NCBI RefSeq assembly: GCF_003855495.1
Contig: NZ_CP034086.1
Coordinates: 930,001-994,000, forward strand
Origin: Methylocystis rosea
GTDB lineage: Bacteria; Pseudomonadota; Alphaproteobacteria; Rhizobiales; Beijerinckiaceae
DNA length: 64,000 nucleotides
Direction: 5' to 3'
A program made the position numbers and the translations under genes. How positions within the stretch are numbered: the first letter of the stretch is position 1; every line of letters starts with the position of its first letter. Shown here piece after piece: positions 1-10,000 of this stretch. The notes under the pieces are model-generated. The model saw only the letters and a program-made list of their open reading frames with translations, did not search any database and was not told the origin of the DNA.

Positions 1-633
1 ATGTCGGTGTCGCCGATTTCGCTCAAGAAGAAGCTTCTCGAACATATCGAACAGGAAATCGCCTTTGTGAAAGCCGGCAAGCCCGGCGTCATCTGGGCCA
101 AATGCAACGCGCTTGTCGATCCCGAAATCATCGACGCCCTTTATGCGGCGTCGCAGGCGGGGGTCTCGGTCGAACTCATCGTGCGCGGCATCTGCTGTCT
201 GCGCCCCGGCGTCCCCGGACTTTCCGACAACATACGCGTGAAGTCGATCGTCGGCCGCTTTCTGGAACACGCGCGTGTCTACGCCTTCGGCGGCGGCCAT
301 GTGCTGCCGCATCCACGTGCGCACGTCTACATCTCTTCCGCCGACCTGATGCAGCGCAATCTCGATCGCCGGGTTGAGGTGATGATGCCGATCGTCAATC
401 CGACGGTGCATCAGCAGGTGCTCGATCAGATCATGCTCGCCAATCTGATCGACAATGAGCAGAGCTATCGCGTCCTGCCGGACGGCTCGTCGCTGCGCAT
501 CGTTCCGCCCGAGGGCGAGGAGCGATTCAACGCGCACAAATATTTCATGACCAATCCCTCGCTTTCGGGACGCGGCAAGTCGCTCAAGGATTGGCGGCCG
601 CGCTCGCTCTTAAAGCGCGGCCAAAATGCTTGA
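1..633 (+). CDS. ppk1: Polyphosphate kinase 1, C-terminal part (5' truncated by window)
   Basis: PPK1 reversibly transfers the terminal phosphate of ATP onto a growing polyphosphate chain. Only about the last 210 of roughly 700 residues are visible, so the Met at the window edge is internal. The fragment carries the family's C-terminal phospholipase-D-like region: the block [17 protein letters not shown] followed by [13 protein letters not shown] (about residues 38-69), then [20 protein letters not shown] (about 108-127). It overlaps the next gene (exopolyphosphatase) by 8 bases in another frame, so synthesis and degradation of polyphosphate are translationally linked. Confident on family; nothing can be said about the N-terminal part. 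Confidence 0.95.
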   Translation: MSVSPISLKKKLLEHIEQEIAFVKAGKPGVIWAKCNALVDPEIIDALYAASQAGVSVELIVRGICCLRPGVPGLSDNIRVKSIVGRFLEHARVYAFGGGHVLPHPRAHVYISSADLMQRNLDRRVEVMMPIVNPTVHQQVLDQIMLANLIDNEQSYRVLPDGSSLRIVPPEGEERFNAHKYFMTNPSLSGRGKSLKDWRPRSLLKRGQNA

Positions 634-2152
634 GGCTGCGGCGCGTGGCGCGACGCAGCGCTCCGACTCCGCGCCAAAACCCGTCGCGATCGTTGACATC
701 GGCTCGAATTCGGTGCGTCTCGTCGCCTATCAGGCGCTCGCGCGCGCGCTGACCCCGATCTTCAACGAAAAAGCGATGTGCGGTCTCGGCAAGGGCGTCG
801 TCACGACAGGTCGACTGCCCGACGAGGGCGTCGACAAGGCGATGAAGGCGCTGCGCCGCTATCGGACGCTTTGCGAGACGATGGGCGTCGACGACATCGA
901 GGTGATCGCCACCGCGGCGGTGCGCGGCGCCAAGAACGGCGACGTTTTTCTGGACGCGGCGCGCGACGCCATTCAGCGCGACATTTCGCTGCTTTCCGGC
1001 CGTCGCGAAGCGGAGCTTTCCGCGCTAGGCGTCATTTCGGCGATCCATGAGCCGGACGGCGTCGTGGGCGATCTCGGCGGCGGGTCGCTCGAACTGATCG
1101 ACGTCCACAAGGAAGCGCTCGGCAAGGGGATCACCCTGCCGCTCGGCGGACTCGCGCTGATGGACGCCTCGCGGCGCTCCATGCGCGAGGCGACGCGCAT
1201 CGCCCGCAAGGCGATCGCCGACGCGAAGCCGCTCGATCATCTCAAGGGCCGCACCTTTTACGCGGTCGGCGGCACCTGGCGATCGCTCGCCAAACTCCAC
1301 ATGCGTCAGCGCAACTATGCGCTCGGCGTCATGCATCATTACCGCATCCAGACGAGCGAAGCCGCCGACTTCGCTGAACTTGTCGAACATATCGACAGTG
1401 AGGCGCTTGAGGACATCGACTTCGTTTCGGCGGCGCGCCGGCCTCTGCTTGCCTATGGCGCAATCGTGCTTGACGAGATCATCCGCCGCGCCAAGCCTCG
1501 CGAAATCGTCATTTCAGCCGCAGGCGTGCGTGAAGGCTTGTTGTATGAGCGCCTGTCGCCGGCCGAGCGGCGCGTCGACCCCTTGCTCGCCGCGACGCGC
1601 GAATTGGAAGCGACATTCGCCCGCGCGCCGGGCTATGGCGACGATCTCATCGATTGGACGGACGCCTATATGGAAAAGAGCGGCATAGACGAAACCGACG
1701 AGGAGCGCCGGCTGCGCCACGCCGCCTGCCTGCTCTCCGACATCGCGTGGCGCGCTCATCCCGAATATCGCGCGCAGCGCGCCATGAACATCGTGACGCA
1801 GGGGCCCTTCGTCGCCATTGATCATCCGGGCCGCGCCTTCCTGTCGCTTGCTATCGTCTTCCGTCACGAAGGACTCGACGGGGCGGAAGGCCTTGCGGAT
1901 CTGCGCACCCTGTTGACGACCCGTCTTTTCGCGCGCGCGCGCATTCTGGGAGCGCTCATGCGGGTCGCCTATTTATTGTCAGCGTCGATGCCCGGCGTGT
2001 TGCCGCGCACGCGCTTGCGGGTCTGCGATCGCGCGGCGACGCTCACTTTGCCTGCCGCTTACGCCGATCTTGCGAGCGAGCGCGTGCTCAATCGTCTGAA
2101 GGCGCTCGGCAAGCTCATGGGCGCCGACGCGCAGATCGAGGTCGCGCCCTGA
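626..2152 (+). CDS. ppx: Exopolyphosphatase, Ppx/GppA family
   Basis: This enzyme removes terminal phosphate from polyphosphate, and some family members hydrolyse pppGpp. The 508-residue product has the ASKHA-fold phosphate-binding motifs [10 protein letters not shown] (about 21-30) and [10 protein letters not shown] (about 148-157). A C-terminal HD-like helical domain follows, around residues 350-500, with [20 protein letters not shown]. The length agrees with two-domain Ppx enzymes. The ATG lies inside the end of ppk1, giving an 8-base overlap. The ppk-ppx pair is a classic polyphosphate-turnover operon. Choosing exopolyphosphatase over pppGpp phosphatase rests on the neighbour, not on a diagnostic residue. 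Confidence 0.93.
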   Translation: MLEAAARGATQRSDSAPKPVAIVDIGSNSVRLVAYQALARALTPIFNEKAMCGLGKGVVTTGRLPDEGVDKAMKALRRYRTLCETMGVDDIEVIATAAVRGAKNGDVFLDAARDAIQRDISLLSGRREAELSALGVISAIHEPDGVVGDLGGGSLELIDVHKEALGKGITLPLGGLALMDASRRSMREATRIARKAIADAKPLDHLKGRTFYAVGGTWRSLAKLHMRQRNYALGVMHHYRIQTSEAADFAELVEHIDSEALEDIDFVSAARRPLLAYGAIVLDEIIRRAKPREIVISAAGVREGLLYERLSPAERRVDPLLAATRELEATFARAPGYGDDLIDWTDAYMEKSGIDETDEERRLRHAACLLSDIAWRAHPEYRAQRAMNIVTQGPFVAIDHPGRAFLSLAIVFRHEGLDGAEGLADLRTLLTTRLFARARILGALMRVAYLLSASMPGVLPRTRLRVCDRAATLTLPAAYADLASERVLNRLKALGKLMGADAQIEVAP

Positions 2153-2201
2153 ACCAAAAGCGGCTCACTCTCCAAACGAACTTATTTGAAAGGAATTCGA
2201 T

Positions 2202-3248
2202 ATGGACAAGCAATTCGCCAAAGGGCTTCTGGCGGTCGCCGTCGCGATCGCATCAATGAGCGTGAGCGCCGAGGCTTGCACGCGCGTGCTCTATGGGACC
2301 GCCGACAAGGACTATCTTGTGGGCCGGACGATGGATTGGGACGTCGATCCGCGAACAAGTTTGTGGTCGTTCCCGCGCGGCATGGCGCGCGACGGCGGCG
2401 TTGGTCCGGGGTCGATCAAATGGACCTCGAAACATGGGTCGCTCATCGCCGACTTTTACAACGCGGCCACGGCTGAAGGCATGAATGACGCAGGGCTCGC
2501 GGTTAATCTTCTCTATCTCGCGGAGGCGGATTACGGAGACCCTAAGGCCTCCAAGAAGCCGCTGCTGTCCGTCGGCGGCTGGGCGCAATATGTTCTCGAC
2601 AACTACGCGAACGTCGCTGATGCAGTGAAGGCGCTGCAAAAGGAGCCCTTCGCGATCGTCGCGCCTGATCTTCCCGGCGGCGTCAAAGCGGCGAGCCACA
2701 TGGCGCTGGCCGATCAATCAGGCGACAGCGCGATACTCGAATATCTTGGCGGCAAGCTCGTCATTCATCACAACCCAAAATACACGGTGATGACCAATTC
2801 GCCGCCCTTCGATCAGCAGCTTGCGCTCAACACCTACTGGGTCGAGATCGGGGGAGCGAAATTCCTTCCCGGCACGCATCGCGCGTCCGATCGCTTCGCC
2901 CGCGCCAGTTGGAATTTAGACGCGACGCCGAAAGTCGACGACAAGCGCGTGGCGATCGCCACCGTCTTTTCCATCATTCGGAACGTCTCGGTGCCGCTCG
3001 GCATCACCGATCCCTTAGAGCCGAACATCGCCTCGACGCGATGGCGTTCGGTCACTGACATCAAGGATCGGCTCTATTATTTCGAGCCGACGCTGAACCC
3101 TTCGATTTTCTGGGTCGAGCTGACGAAACTGAAGCTCGAACCGGGCGCCAAGCCCGCGAAGCTCGACCTTACGGGCAGTCCAATTCTTGCGGGCGAAGTC
3201 TCGGACAAATTCGTTCCCGCTGAACCGTTCAAATTCCTGTCGCACTGA
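2202..3248 (+). CDS. Secreted choloylglycine hydrolase / penicillin V acylase-like Ntn hydrolase
   Basis: This is a linear-amide C-N hydrolase of 348 residues. The first 25 residues are a signal peptide (MDKQFAKGLLAVAVAIASMS...) ending in AEA just before Cys26, so cleavage would expose Cys26 as the N-terminal nucleophile of an Ntn hydrolase. Arg42 and Asp45 lie at +16 and +19 from the Cys, the same spacing as Cys2/Arg18/Asp21 of bile salt hydrolases, with the family's GRTMDWD signature. AAAGGA about 7 bases upstream supports the start. The protein is probably periplasmic. The substrate is unknown; in environmental bacteria such enzymes are often N-acyl-homoserine-lactone or penicillin V acylases. 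It is followed by a stem-loop and a convergent gene. Confidence 0.9.
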   Translation: MDKQFAKGLLAVAVAIASMSVSAEACTRVLYGTADKDYLVGRTMDWDVDPRTSLWSFPRGMARDGGVGPGSIKWTSKHGSLIADFYNAATAEGMNDAGLAVNLLYLAEADYGDPKASKKPLLSVGGWAQYVLDNYANVADAVKALQKEPFAIVAPDLPGGVKAASHMALADQSGDSAILEYLGGKLVIHHNPKYTVMTNSPPFDQQLALNTYWVEIGGAKFLPGTHRASDRFARASWNLDATPKVDDKRVAIATVFSIIRNVSVPLGITDPLEPNIASTRWRSVTDIKDRLYYFEPTLNPSIFWVELTKLKLEPGAKPAKLDLTGSPILAGEVSDKFVPAEPFKFLSH

Positions 3249-3273
3249 CGCGCAGGGCATTTTTTGGGATTTG

Positions 3274-3297
3274 GCGGCGCGTCATAGGACGCGCCGC
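3274..3297. terminator. Stem-loop between convergent genes
   Basis: A perfect 10-bp stem (GCGGCGCGTC / GACGCGCCGC) with an ATAG loop lies 25 bases after the Ntn-hydrolase stop and before the end of the convergent gene. No clear T-tract follows on either strand, so an intrinsic terminator is likely but not proven. Confidence 0.5.
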
Positions 3298-3304
3298 TCT
3301 CTGA

Positions 3305-3334
3305 CACTATTCACCCGGGCACTATTCACCCGGA
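3305..3334. repeat. 15-bp tandem duplication spanning a stop codon
   Basis: Two adjacent copies of CACTATTCACCCGG(G) lie at the 3' end of the minus-strand gene that starts at 3708. On the minus strand each copy reads CCGGGTGAATAG, so the sequence around the stop codon is duplicated in frame directly behind the real stop. Confidence 0.85.
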
Positions 3335-3708
3335 GCGCGCGCGACGCGATTGATCTTGTCGACGCGCATGGTCTCTGCGCCATTGGCGCAATTGAAGCGC
3401 AACGACGTGCCGACGGCAGAGTCGAAAAACGCCGCTTTTCCGTCCGCGACGGTGACGACGAGACGCGTCGCCGGGGTCACGGGCGTCGGATCCTCCTCCA
3501 ACGCGGAATCGATGACCATCATGGTCAGACGGCAGCCGTTCTCGCCGCCCACGAAATAGCTCACGACATGTTTCGGGCCGGCGTCAAAGCTCGCCGCCAT
3601 AAGCGGCTTCATCGTCAAGGAAGCATCAGCTGCGGACAGGCCCGAGCTTGCTGCAAGGCACAGCGCTCCGCCGAACGCCGCCGCGACAATTCGATTTCCT
3701 GTAGTCAT
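3322..3708 (-). CDS. Small secreted protein of unknown function
   Basis: I do not recognise a family. The 128-residue product has a signal peptide (about residues 1-27, hydrophobic IVAAAFGGALCLAASSGLSA), so it is probably periplasmic. Two cysteines remain in the mature part (GCRLTMM and NCANGAE) and could form a disulfide. A strong ribosome binding site (GAAGGATAAG) precedes the ATG. The C-terminal codons lie in a 15-bp tandem duplication. The gene stands alone, convergent with the Ntn hydrolase gene. Codon use is normal for the region, which supports it being real. Confidence 0.7.
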   Translation of the reverse strand: MTTGNRIVAAAFGGALCLAASSGLSAADASLTMKPLMAASFDAGPKHVVSYFVGGENGCRLTMMVIDSALEEDPTPVTPATRLVVTVADGKAAFFDSAVGTSLRFNCANGAETMRVDKINRVARAPGE

Positions 3709-3791
3709 ATCTTATCCTTCCGTTTCGAAGCAGGGCCGGCTTAACGCGAAACCGTCGCAGCGAACTGCGCCCCACTCGGACCGGAAGGTAG

Positions 3792-3829
3792 TTACTGCAT
3801 TGCAGCACGACAATATCGCAGTGCAATAA
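3792..3829. promoter_or_regulatory. Imperfect inverted repeat in an AT-rich intergenic stretch
   Basis: TTACTGCATTGC and GCAGTGCAATAA form 12-bp arms with two mismatches and a 14-base spacer. They lie about 85 bases upstream of the small secreted-protein gene on the minus strand. This is a possible operator; nothing else is recognisable between 3709 and 3956 apart from AT-rich DNA. Confidence 0.3.
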
Positions 3830-3956
3830 CTTATCGTAATGTCTGATTATCTATATGATATTCAACGGTATTTTATGGAGCACAAATATTGGTCAGCCGC
3901 TTGCTTGAAGCAAAATTGCTCAGCAGCATTGCTACGCTGCGGCGCAAGCGTAAGGC

Positions 3957-5129
3957 TTATTCGGCGTTCGCGGGTTCGTCCGCGGCCTGCCAGTCAAAGG
4001 TGACGACCCGGCCGTTTTCCACCGAGAGCGCGAGGCGGCCCCGCTTCAACTCCAACGCCTTTTCGCCGAAGATCGCGCGGCGCCAGCCCTTCAGCGCCTG
4101 AACGTCGGCGTGATCGTCATGCGCGACGGCTTCGAGGTCTTCGACCGTCGCGATCATCTTGGCGGCGACGCCCGTCTCCTCCGACACCTGACGCAGCAAG
4201 ACCTTGAGCAACTCGACCGTCGCGCCGTTTGAATTGCGTCGGTCGCGTTCGATGCGCGGCACTGTGGCGGGATCGCGCGCAAGGCCGCGCTCCACAGCGG
4301 CGATGATGTCGGTTCCCGCGCGGGAGCGCTCCATGCCCTTTGGAAACGATCGCAAATTGCCGAGCGCTTCGACAGAGCGCGGCGCGGCTTGAGCAATCTC
4401 GAGGAGCACGTCATCCTTCAGGACGCGCGAACGCGGCACGTCGCGCGTTTGCGCTTCGAACTCGCGCCAGGCGGCCAGCTCCATCAGAACGGCGAGATCG
4501 CGCGGCTTGCGGGCACGATGGCGCAGCCGTTCCCAGGCGTTTTCGGGATGCTGCTCATAGGTCGCGGGCGAGGTGAGCGTCTGCATCTCGTCCACGAGCC
4601 AGTCGAGGCGATTGGAACGTTCGAGCCGCGCCCGCAAGGCGGTGTATATGTCGCGAAGATGGGTGACGTCGGCGATGGCGTATTCGATCTGGGCGTTTGA
4701 CAGCGGTCGGCGCGACCAGTCGGTGAATCGCGACGATTTGTCGAGACTGGCGCGCGTGATCGCCTTCACCAGCTCGAGATAGGACGCTTGTTCGCCGAAT
4801 CCGCAGACCATGGCCGCGACCTGCGTATCAAAGATCGGCGCGGGGATGAGTCGGGCGAGGCGCCAGATGATCTCGAGATCCTGGCGCGCCGCGTGGAACA
4901 CCTTGACGACGTCGGGATTGGCCATGAGGCCAAAAAACGGCGAAAGATCAAGGTCCTCGGCAAGGGCGTCGATCGCCACAGCCTCTTCCGGCGACGCCAG
5001 CTGGATCACGCAGACCTGCGGCCAGAACGTGGTTTCGCGTAAAAACTCGGTGTCGACCGTGACGAAGGGATGCTGAGCGAAACGGTCGCAGACCGCCGTC
5101 AGTTCGGGATTGGTGGTAAGAAGACTCAT
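3957..5129 (-). CDS. rnd: Ribonuclease D
   Basis: This is a 3'-5' exoribonuclease for tRNA 3'-end maturation, 390 residues. The DEDDy nuclease domain is at the N terminus, with [11 protein letters not shown] (about 18-28, metal-binding D and E), [12 protein letters not shown] (third acidic residue) and YAIADVTHL (Tyr and final Asp). An HRDC domain follows (about 215-290: [19 protein letters not shown]). An in-frame Met 56 codons upstream exists, but homologous sequence starts at [18 protein letters not shown], so the shorter start is used. The gene is monocistronic as far as can be seen. Confidence 0.95.
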   Translation of the reverse strand: MSLLTTNPELTAVCDRFAQHPFVTVDTEFLRETTFWPQVCVIQLASPEEAVAIDALAEDLDLSPFFGLMANPDVVKVFHAARQDLEIIWRLARLIPAPIFDTQVAAMVCGFGEQASYLELVKAITRASLDKSSRFTDWSRRPLSNAQIEYAIADVTHLRDIYTALRARLERSNRLDWLVDEMQTLTSPATYEQHPENAWERLRHRARKPRDLAVLMELAAWREFEAQTRDVPRSRVLKDDVLLEIAQAAPRSVEALGNLRSFPKGMERSRAGTDIIAAVERGLARDPATVPRIERDRRNSNGATVELLKVLLRQVSEETGVAAKMIATVEDLEAVAHDDHADVQALKGWRRAIFGEKALELKRGRLALSVENGRVVTFDWQAADEPANAE

Positions 5130-5452
5130 TTGACTTGGTTCTAAACGTTTTTGGTCTCGGTCTGAAGTCCCAAGGAGCGACTTAGGACGTCTCAGCGGCG
5201 CTCGGACGGCTTCGGCCCGACCAAAATACACGGTTTTGCCGAAAATTCGCAGACCATCGGACGCCACGTCCGCACTGGACAGCGCGAAAAGCTGCAACGT
5301 GGCGCCGATGCGGTCCAGCAGCGGGGGCGCATAGACCGCTCAACTGTCGCAAAAGACAGCCCCGGCCTCTGGAATTCCAAGATTTCCAAGTTGCGGCCGA
5401 TGCCTGATGGGGTAGCATGCCGCGCCACTCTATCCGGGGAGCCACCCAATTC
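5130..5452. other. 323-bp gap between divergent genes
   Basis: This is the divergent promoter region of rnd (minus) and the TPR gene (plus). A weak sigma-70-like pair TTGCGG (5391) and TAGCAT (5413), 16 bases apart, could serve the TPR gene. I see no RNA gene or long repeat. Open frames crossing the gap have no homology I recognise. Confidence 0.4.
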
Positions 5453-6403
5453 ATGCATGAGCGTCTCACTCTCGCAGCGCGCGCGGCCGCGCGGGCGCGG
5501 TGTCCGGCGGCTGTCATCGCCGCTTCACTTCTCGTCGTCAGCGCGCCCGCCATGGCTGCGCATAAGGGCGGCGTCAGCCCCGCGTGGGGTCAGTGCCGCG
5601 CGCCTGACCCCGACGCGCGCATCGCAGGCTGCACGCTCGTCATTCAGGAGATCGACAAGGAGACCCCGCACAACAAGGTGGCCGTCTATGTCAACCGCGC
5701 CGGCGCTTACCAGGCGAAAGGCGACTACGCGCACGCGCTTGAGGATTTCGGCAAGGCGCTGGAGTTTGAACCCAAATCATCGGTGATTCTGGCCGCGCGC
5801 GGCGCCGCGCATCATGCCAAGGGCGACCTCGACAGCGCGCTCGCGGACTATGATCGGGCGATCGCCGCCGACAAAAAGAACGCCGCCGCGCTTTTGGCGC
5901 GCGCCTATGTTTGGCGCGCGAAAGGAGATGTCGAGAAGGCTCTCGCCGATCTCGGGGACGCCGCGAAAGCCGACCCAAAATCAACGGCGGCGGACGTCGC
6001 CGCAGGCGCTCTCTATCACGGGAAAGGCGATCATGACCGGGCCATCGCCGCATTTTCCGAGGCGGCGAAGCGCGATCCAAAACTCGCCGCGGCGCGCAAT
6101 GGACGCGGCGCCTGCCACTACGCCAAGGGCGAATTCGATAAGGCGATCGCCGACTTCGACGCGGCGCTGAAAATCGACGCCAGCTACGTCGGCGCGCTTG
6201 TCAACCGCGCCAACGCCTGGCGGGCCAAGAAGGACTTCGCGCGCGCCAAGGCCGATTACGACGCGGCGCTGGCGGCCAAGCCTGACCTCGCCGCGGCGAA
6301 GAAGGGATCGGAGGACATGGCCAGGCTCATCGCCAAGAAGAGTTCGGGCGCGGCGACTCCGGCCGACTCCGCGCCTGCCGAAGCCGAACACGACCACAAC
6401 TGA
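5453..6403 (+). CDS. Periplasmic tetratricopeptide-repeat protein
   Basis: The product has 316 residues. A signal peptide (about 1-36, ending VVSAPAMAAHKG) is followed by about seven consecutive TPR units with the usual A/Y/G spacing, for example AVYVNRAGAYQAKGDYAHAL and AARNGRGACHYAKGEFDKAI. The C-terminal tail is Ala/Pro/Glu-rich and ends in His-Asp-His-Asn. The start at MHERLTL is preferred over the upstream Met because GGGGAG sits about 10 bases before it. It probably scaffolds protein-protein contacts in the periplasm; the partner is unknown. It is convergent with the bcp gene. Confidence 0.85.
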   Translation: MHERLTLAARAAARARCPAAVIAASLLVVSAPAMAAHKGGVSPAWGQCRAPDPDARIAGCTLVIQEIDKETPHNKVAVYVNRAGAYQAKGDYAHALEDFGKALEFEPKSSVILAARGAAHHAKGDLDSALADYDRAIAADKKNAAALLARAYVWRAKGDVEKALADLGDAAKADPKSTAADVAAGALYHGKGDHDRAIAAFSEAAKRDPKLAAARNGRGACHYAKGEFDKAIADFDAALKIDASYVGALVNRANAWRAKKDFARAKADYDAALAAKPDLAAAKKGSEDMARLIAKKSSGAATPADSAPAEAEHDHN

Positions 6404-6426
6404 AGCCCTGGCGGCGAAAAGGCGCG

Positions 6427-6945
6427 TTAGAGCGCCTTGGCCGCCGCCAGAACCTCCTCGGCGTGGCCCGGAACCTTCACCTTGCGCCAAATCTTGGCGA
6501 CGCGCCCGTCCGGACCGATGAGCACCGTCGTGCGCTCGACGCCCATATATTTGCGGCCATACATGCTTTTCTCGACCCAGACGCCATAGGCGCCAAGCGT
6601 GTCCTTTTCCTCATCTGACGCGAGGGGCAGCGACAATTCATATTTCGCGCGGAATTTGTCGTGGTTCTTGATCGGGTCCGGCGACATGCCGACAACTACG
6701 GCCTTCGCCTTCGCGAAATCATCGCGTAAGCCATTGAAATCGATTGCTTCCTTCGTGCAGCCCGACGTGTCGTCCTTGGGGTAAAAATAGAGCACGACTT
6801 TTTTGCCCTTCAGCGCGGCGAGGGAGATCTTGTCGCCGCCAGCCCCGGGGAGATCGAAGGCCGGCGCCAAATCTCCCTCCTTCAAGCCTCCCTTCTTAGC
6901 CCCCTCCTTAAGTGTAGTTTCGGCCTTGCCGACGGTCGTGCTCAT
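6427..6945 (-). CDS. bcp: Bcp/PrxQ-type peroxiredoxin (1-Cys form)
   Basis: This thiol peroxidase reduces H2O2 and organic hydroperoxides. The 172-residue product has the thioredoxin-like peroxiredoxin fold with the peroxidatic Cys in YFYPKDDTSGCTKEAIDF (about residues 51-68). The usual resolving Cys five residues further on is Ile here, so this is a 1-Cys version. Arg in VERTTVLIGPDGRVAKIW is in the family position. The start is set by GAAAGGAAGG before ATG at 6945; an earlier Met seven codons upstream would lie inside that site. Family assignment is strong. Confidence 0.92.
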   Translation of the reverse strand: MSTTVGKAETTLKEGAKKGGLKEGDLAPAFDLPGAGGDKISLAALKGKKVVLYFYPKDDTSGCTKEAIDFNGLRDDFAKAKAVVVGMSPDPIKNHDKFRAKYELSLPLASDEEKDTLGAYGVWVEKSMYGRKYMGVERTTVLIGPDGRVAKIWRKVKVPGHAEEVLAAAKAL

Positions 6946-7068
6946 GGCGCCTTCCTTTCGTCGCATCTGCAGCTAAAATCGGTGCGTAGAATGCAGACTG
7001 CGCGCCAGCCGGCAAGACCGGCGTAACCGCCCGCGTCCGCGCTGCGATCGAGCCGAGAGCGAGGCCAA

Positions 7069-10000
7069 TTGACCGACAGGACGGGGCGCAAGCCTAGCGG
7101 CGGCGATATCGTCGTCGATAGGGCGCGGCGCGCGATTCAGCGGGCCTGTCGCGCGGCGTGGCGATCGCCAGTTTTTTGGGCGCCGCCCCGCGGACTTCCC
7201 CGCCTGATCATGCTCAGCGGGCTTGCCGCTGTGCTGCTGTGCGCGCTGACGTTCGGCGGCTTCTTCCTGCTGCTTTCGCAGGGCTCCATCACCTTTGCTT
7301 GGCTCGCGCCGCGCATCGTCGAGTCACTCGACGAACTCGCGGGCGGCCGCTACGAATTTTCGCTGGGCGCCGCCGCGATCGGCAACGGCGATCATGGTCC
7401 GACGCTGTCCGTCGACAATTTCATCGTCAAGAAAGACGGTCGTCCCATCGTGGCGGCGCCGCGCGCGGAACTGTCGCTCGACCTTCGCTCCCTGTTGATC
7501 GGCCGCATAAAGCTGCGCCGCCTCGAGGTTCTCGATCTGGATTTGCGCCTGTCCGTCGATCCGGATGGATCGGTGGCCATTTCCGCGGGCGCGCATCCGG
7601 TTCCGGCCAAGGCGCCTGCGCCCGCGCCCGACGGGGCCGCGTCAGCTGCGAACGGCGCCGGGTCGGAGCGCGTGACTTTGCTGCGCGACGCGGCGGGGGC
7701 CCTGCGCGGGCTCATGGACTTCGCTACGAGCCCGAACAGTCCAATCGCCGCGCTTGATCGCCTCGGCGTGGCGCACGGCCGGCTCACTATCGACGACCGC
7801 ACGATCGATCGCGCCATCCGCTATGAAGACGTGACGCTCAGCCTCGACAAGGGCGGCAACGGCATGCGCTTCTCCGCGGCGGCCAATGGTCCCTCGGGGC
7901 GCTGGACGGCGGTCGCCGTCGCAAAGGGCGCGCCGGGAGGACGGCGCGACTTCCACGCGCAGTTTCGCAATTTTTCGATCGATGAGATTTCGCTTGCCGG
8001 CGGTTTCCGCACAACCCGCTTCGACACCGACGCGCCGCTCTCCTTCGACCTGAGATTCGCGCTCGGCCCGGGCGACGAGGTTCTGGAAGCGTCGGGCCAA
8101 ATGGAAATCGGCCGGGGCTATTTCCGCTTCGATGAGCCGGATCATGAGCCGGTGATGATCGAGAAGATCGCCGGCGTCGCGGTTTGGGACAGGGCCGCGC
8201 GCAAGGTCGCAATCGCGCCGCTCGTGTTCAAGGCCGGCGGTTTCGACATGACCATCGTCGGCGAGGCGCGCCCACCTGACGGGGCAAAGACCATCGCCGA
8301 TGCGGCGAGCCTGGATGGGCCATGGACGATCGCGTTGCGGCTCAAAGCCCCAACCGTGGTCGCGCCTGAGCGCGCGGGAGAGAAAAATGTCCGCATTGAC
8401 AACGGGCTGCTCAACGCGCGCCTGTTTCGCGACGAACGTCAGATGGTCTTCGACAAATTCGCCTTTGCCGGTCCCGATGCGCGCGTCGACCTCAACGGCG
8501 CATTGAGTTGGCGCGACGACATCCGCGTCATACTCAAGATGGGAATCGAGGACACGCAGATACGCGCGCTCGCGCGTCTATGGCCGACCCATGTCGCGCC
8601 GTCCGTGCGCACCTGGTTCGTCGATCATGTGCCGGTCGGCGTCTTAAAGCGCGCCCAATATGCCGCCGACTTCGACGGCGCGGCGCTGAACGCGATGCGC
8701 TACGAGCAGGCGCCGCCGGATCGCTCGCTGTTCGCCGAGGGCGACATCGTCGATGCGACAGTGTCCGACATCTTGCCGGGCATGGCGCCGCTCACCGGCA
8801 TTAACGGGCGACTGCGGATCACCGGACAGACGGCGTCTTTCGACGCGACCTCAGGCGCCATGGAGACCGGGCCCGGTCGACGCCTCGCACTGTCGTCCGG
8901 CCGCTTCCTGGTCGCCGACAGCGCGCTGCGGCCGACGCCCGCGATGGTCGAGGTCGCTGTGGGCGGCGACGTTGAAGCCGTCTCTGACCTGCTTTCGTTG
9001 CCGGCGATCGCCGACCACGCGTCTATCCCCGTCGAAGCAGGCGCGCTGAAAGGCACCCTCGAAGGTCGGCTGCGCGTCGATTTCGAGACAGGGGCGACCG
9101 CGCGCGATGCGGCCACGACGTTCGCCATCGACGCGACGACGTCGAACCTTGTGATCGAGAAGCTGATCGGCAGGGAGAAGCTCGAGAGCGGCGCGCTGCA
9201 TATCGTCGCTGATCCAGCCGGACTGCGCGTGAACGGAACCGGCCGACTCTTTGGCGCGCCGGCCACCCTCGACGTGCGCCGCGGCTTTGGCGACAAGGGG
9301 CCCGCACAGGCGCAGGTCGCATTCACTTTTGACGATGCGGCGCGCCAGCGCGCTGGCTACGCCCTCGCCGGCGTCAGCGGCCCGATTCTGGCGACGATAC
9401 GCACGCCCCTCCCGGTAGAGAACGTCGATACGCAGATTGATCTCGATCTCACCCGGACGAATTTCGACAATCCGCTCCCGGGCCTCGTCAAGCCGGCGGG
9501 AAAGCCGGCAAAGTCTTCGTTCACGCTGACGCGGCACGGCGAAGCGATGTCGCTCGAACAATTCATTTTCGACGCGGGACCGACGCAGGCGCAGGGCGTC
9601 ATCGAGTTCGGACGCGAAGGCGCGTTCCGCGCCGCCCGTCTCTCGCAGGCGCGGCTCTCGCCCGGAGACGACATGCGCGTCGACGTGCAGCGCAGCGGCG
9701 AGCTCGTGAAGATCGTCGCGCGCGGCGCGAATTTCGACGCGCGTCCGATCATGCAGGGATTGCTGCGCGCGGACCGAGGAAAGGGGAGCGTTGATGACCT
9801 CGATCTCGACTTCAAGTCGCCGATCGTCACCGGCTACGGCAAGCAAATTCTCGCAAACGTCGAACTGAAATTGGAGCGTCGCGGCGGCAAGCCCCGCGCA
9901 GTGGCGCTTAAAGGCTTTTTTGGCCGCGAGCAGCTCACGGTCGGCATGGGGCGCGGTCAGGATAACCAGTCGCAACTCGAAATTGCGACAAACGACGGCG

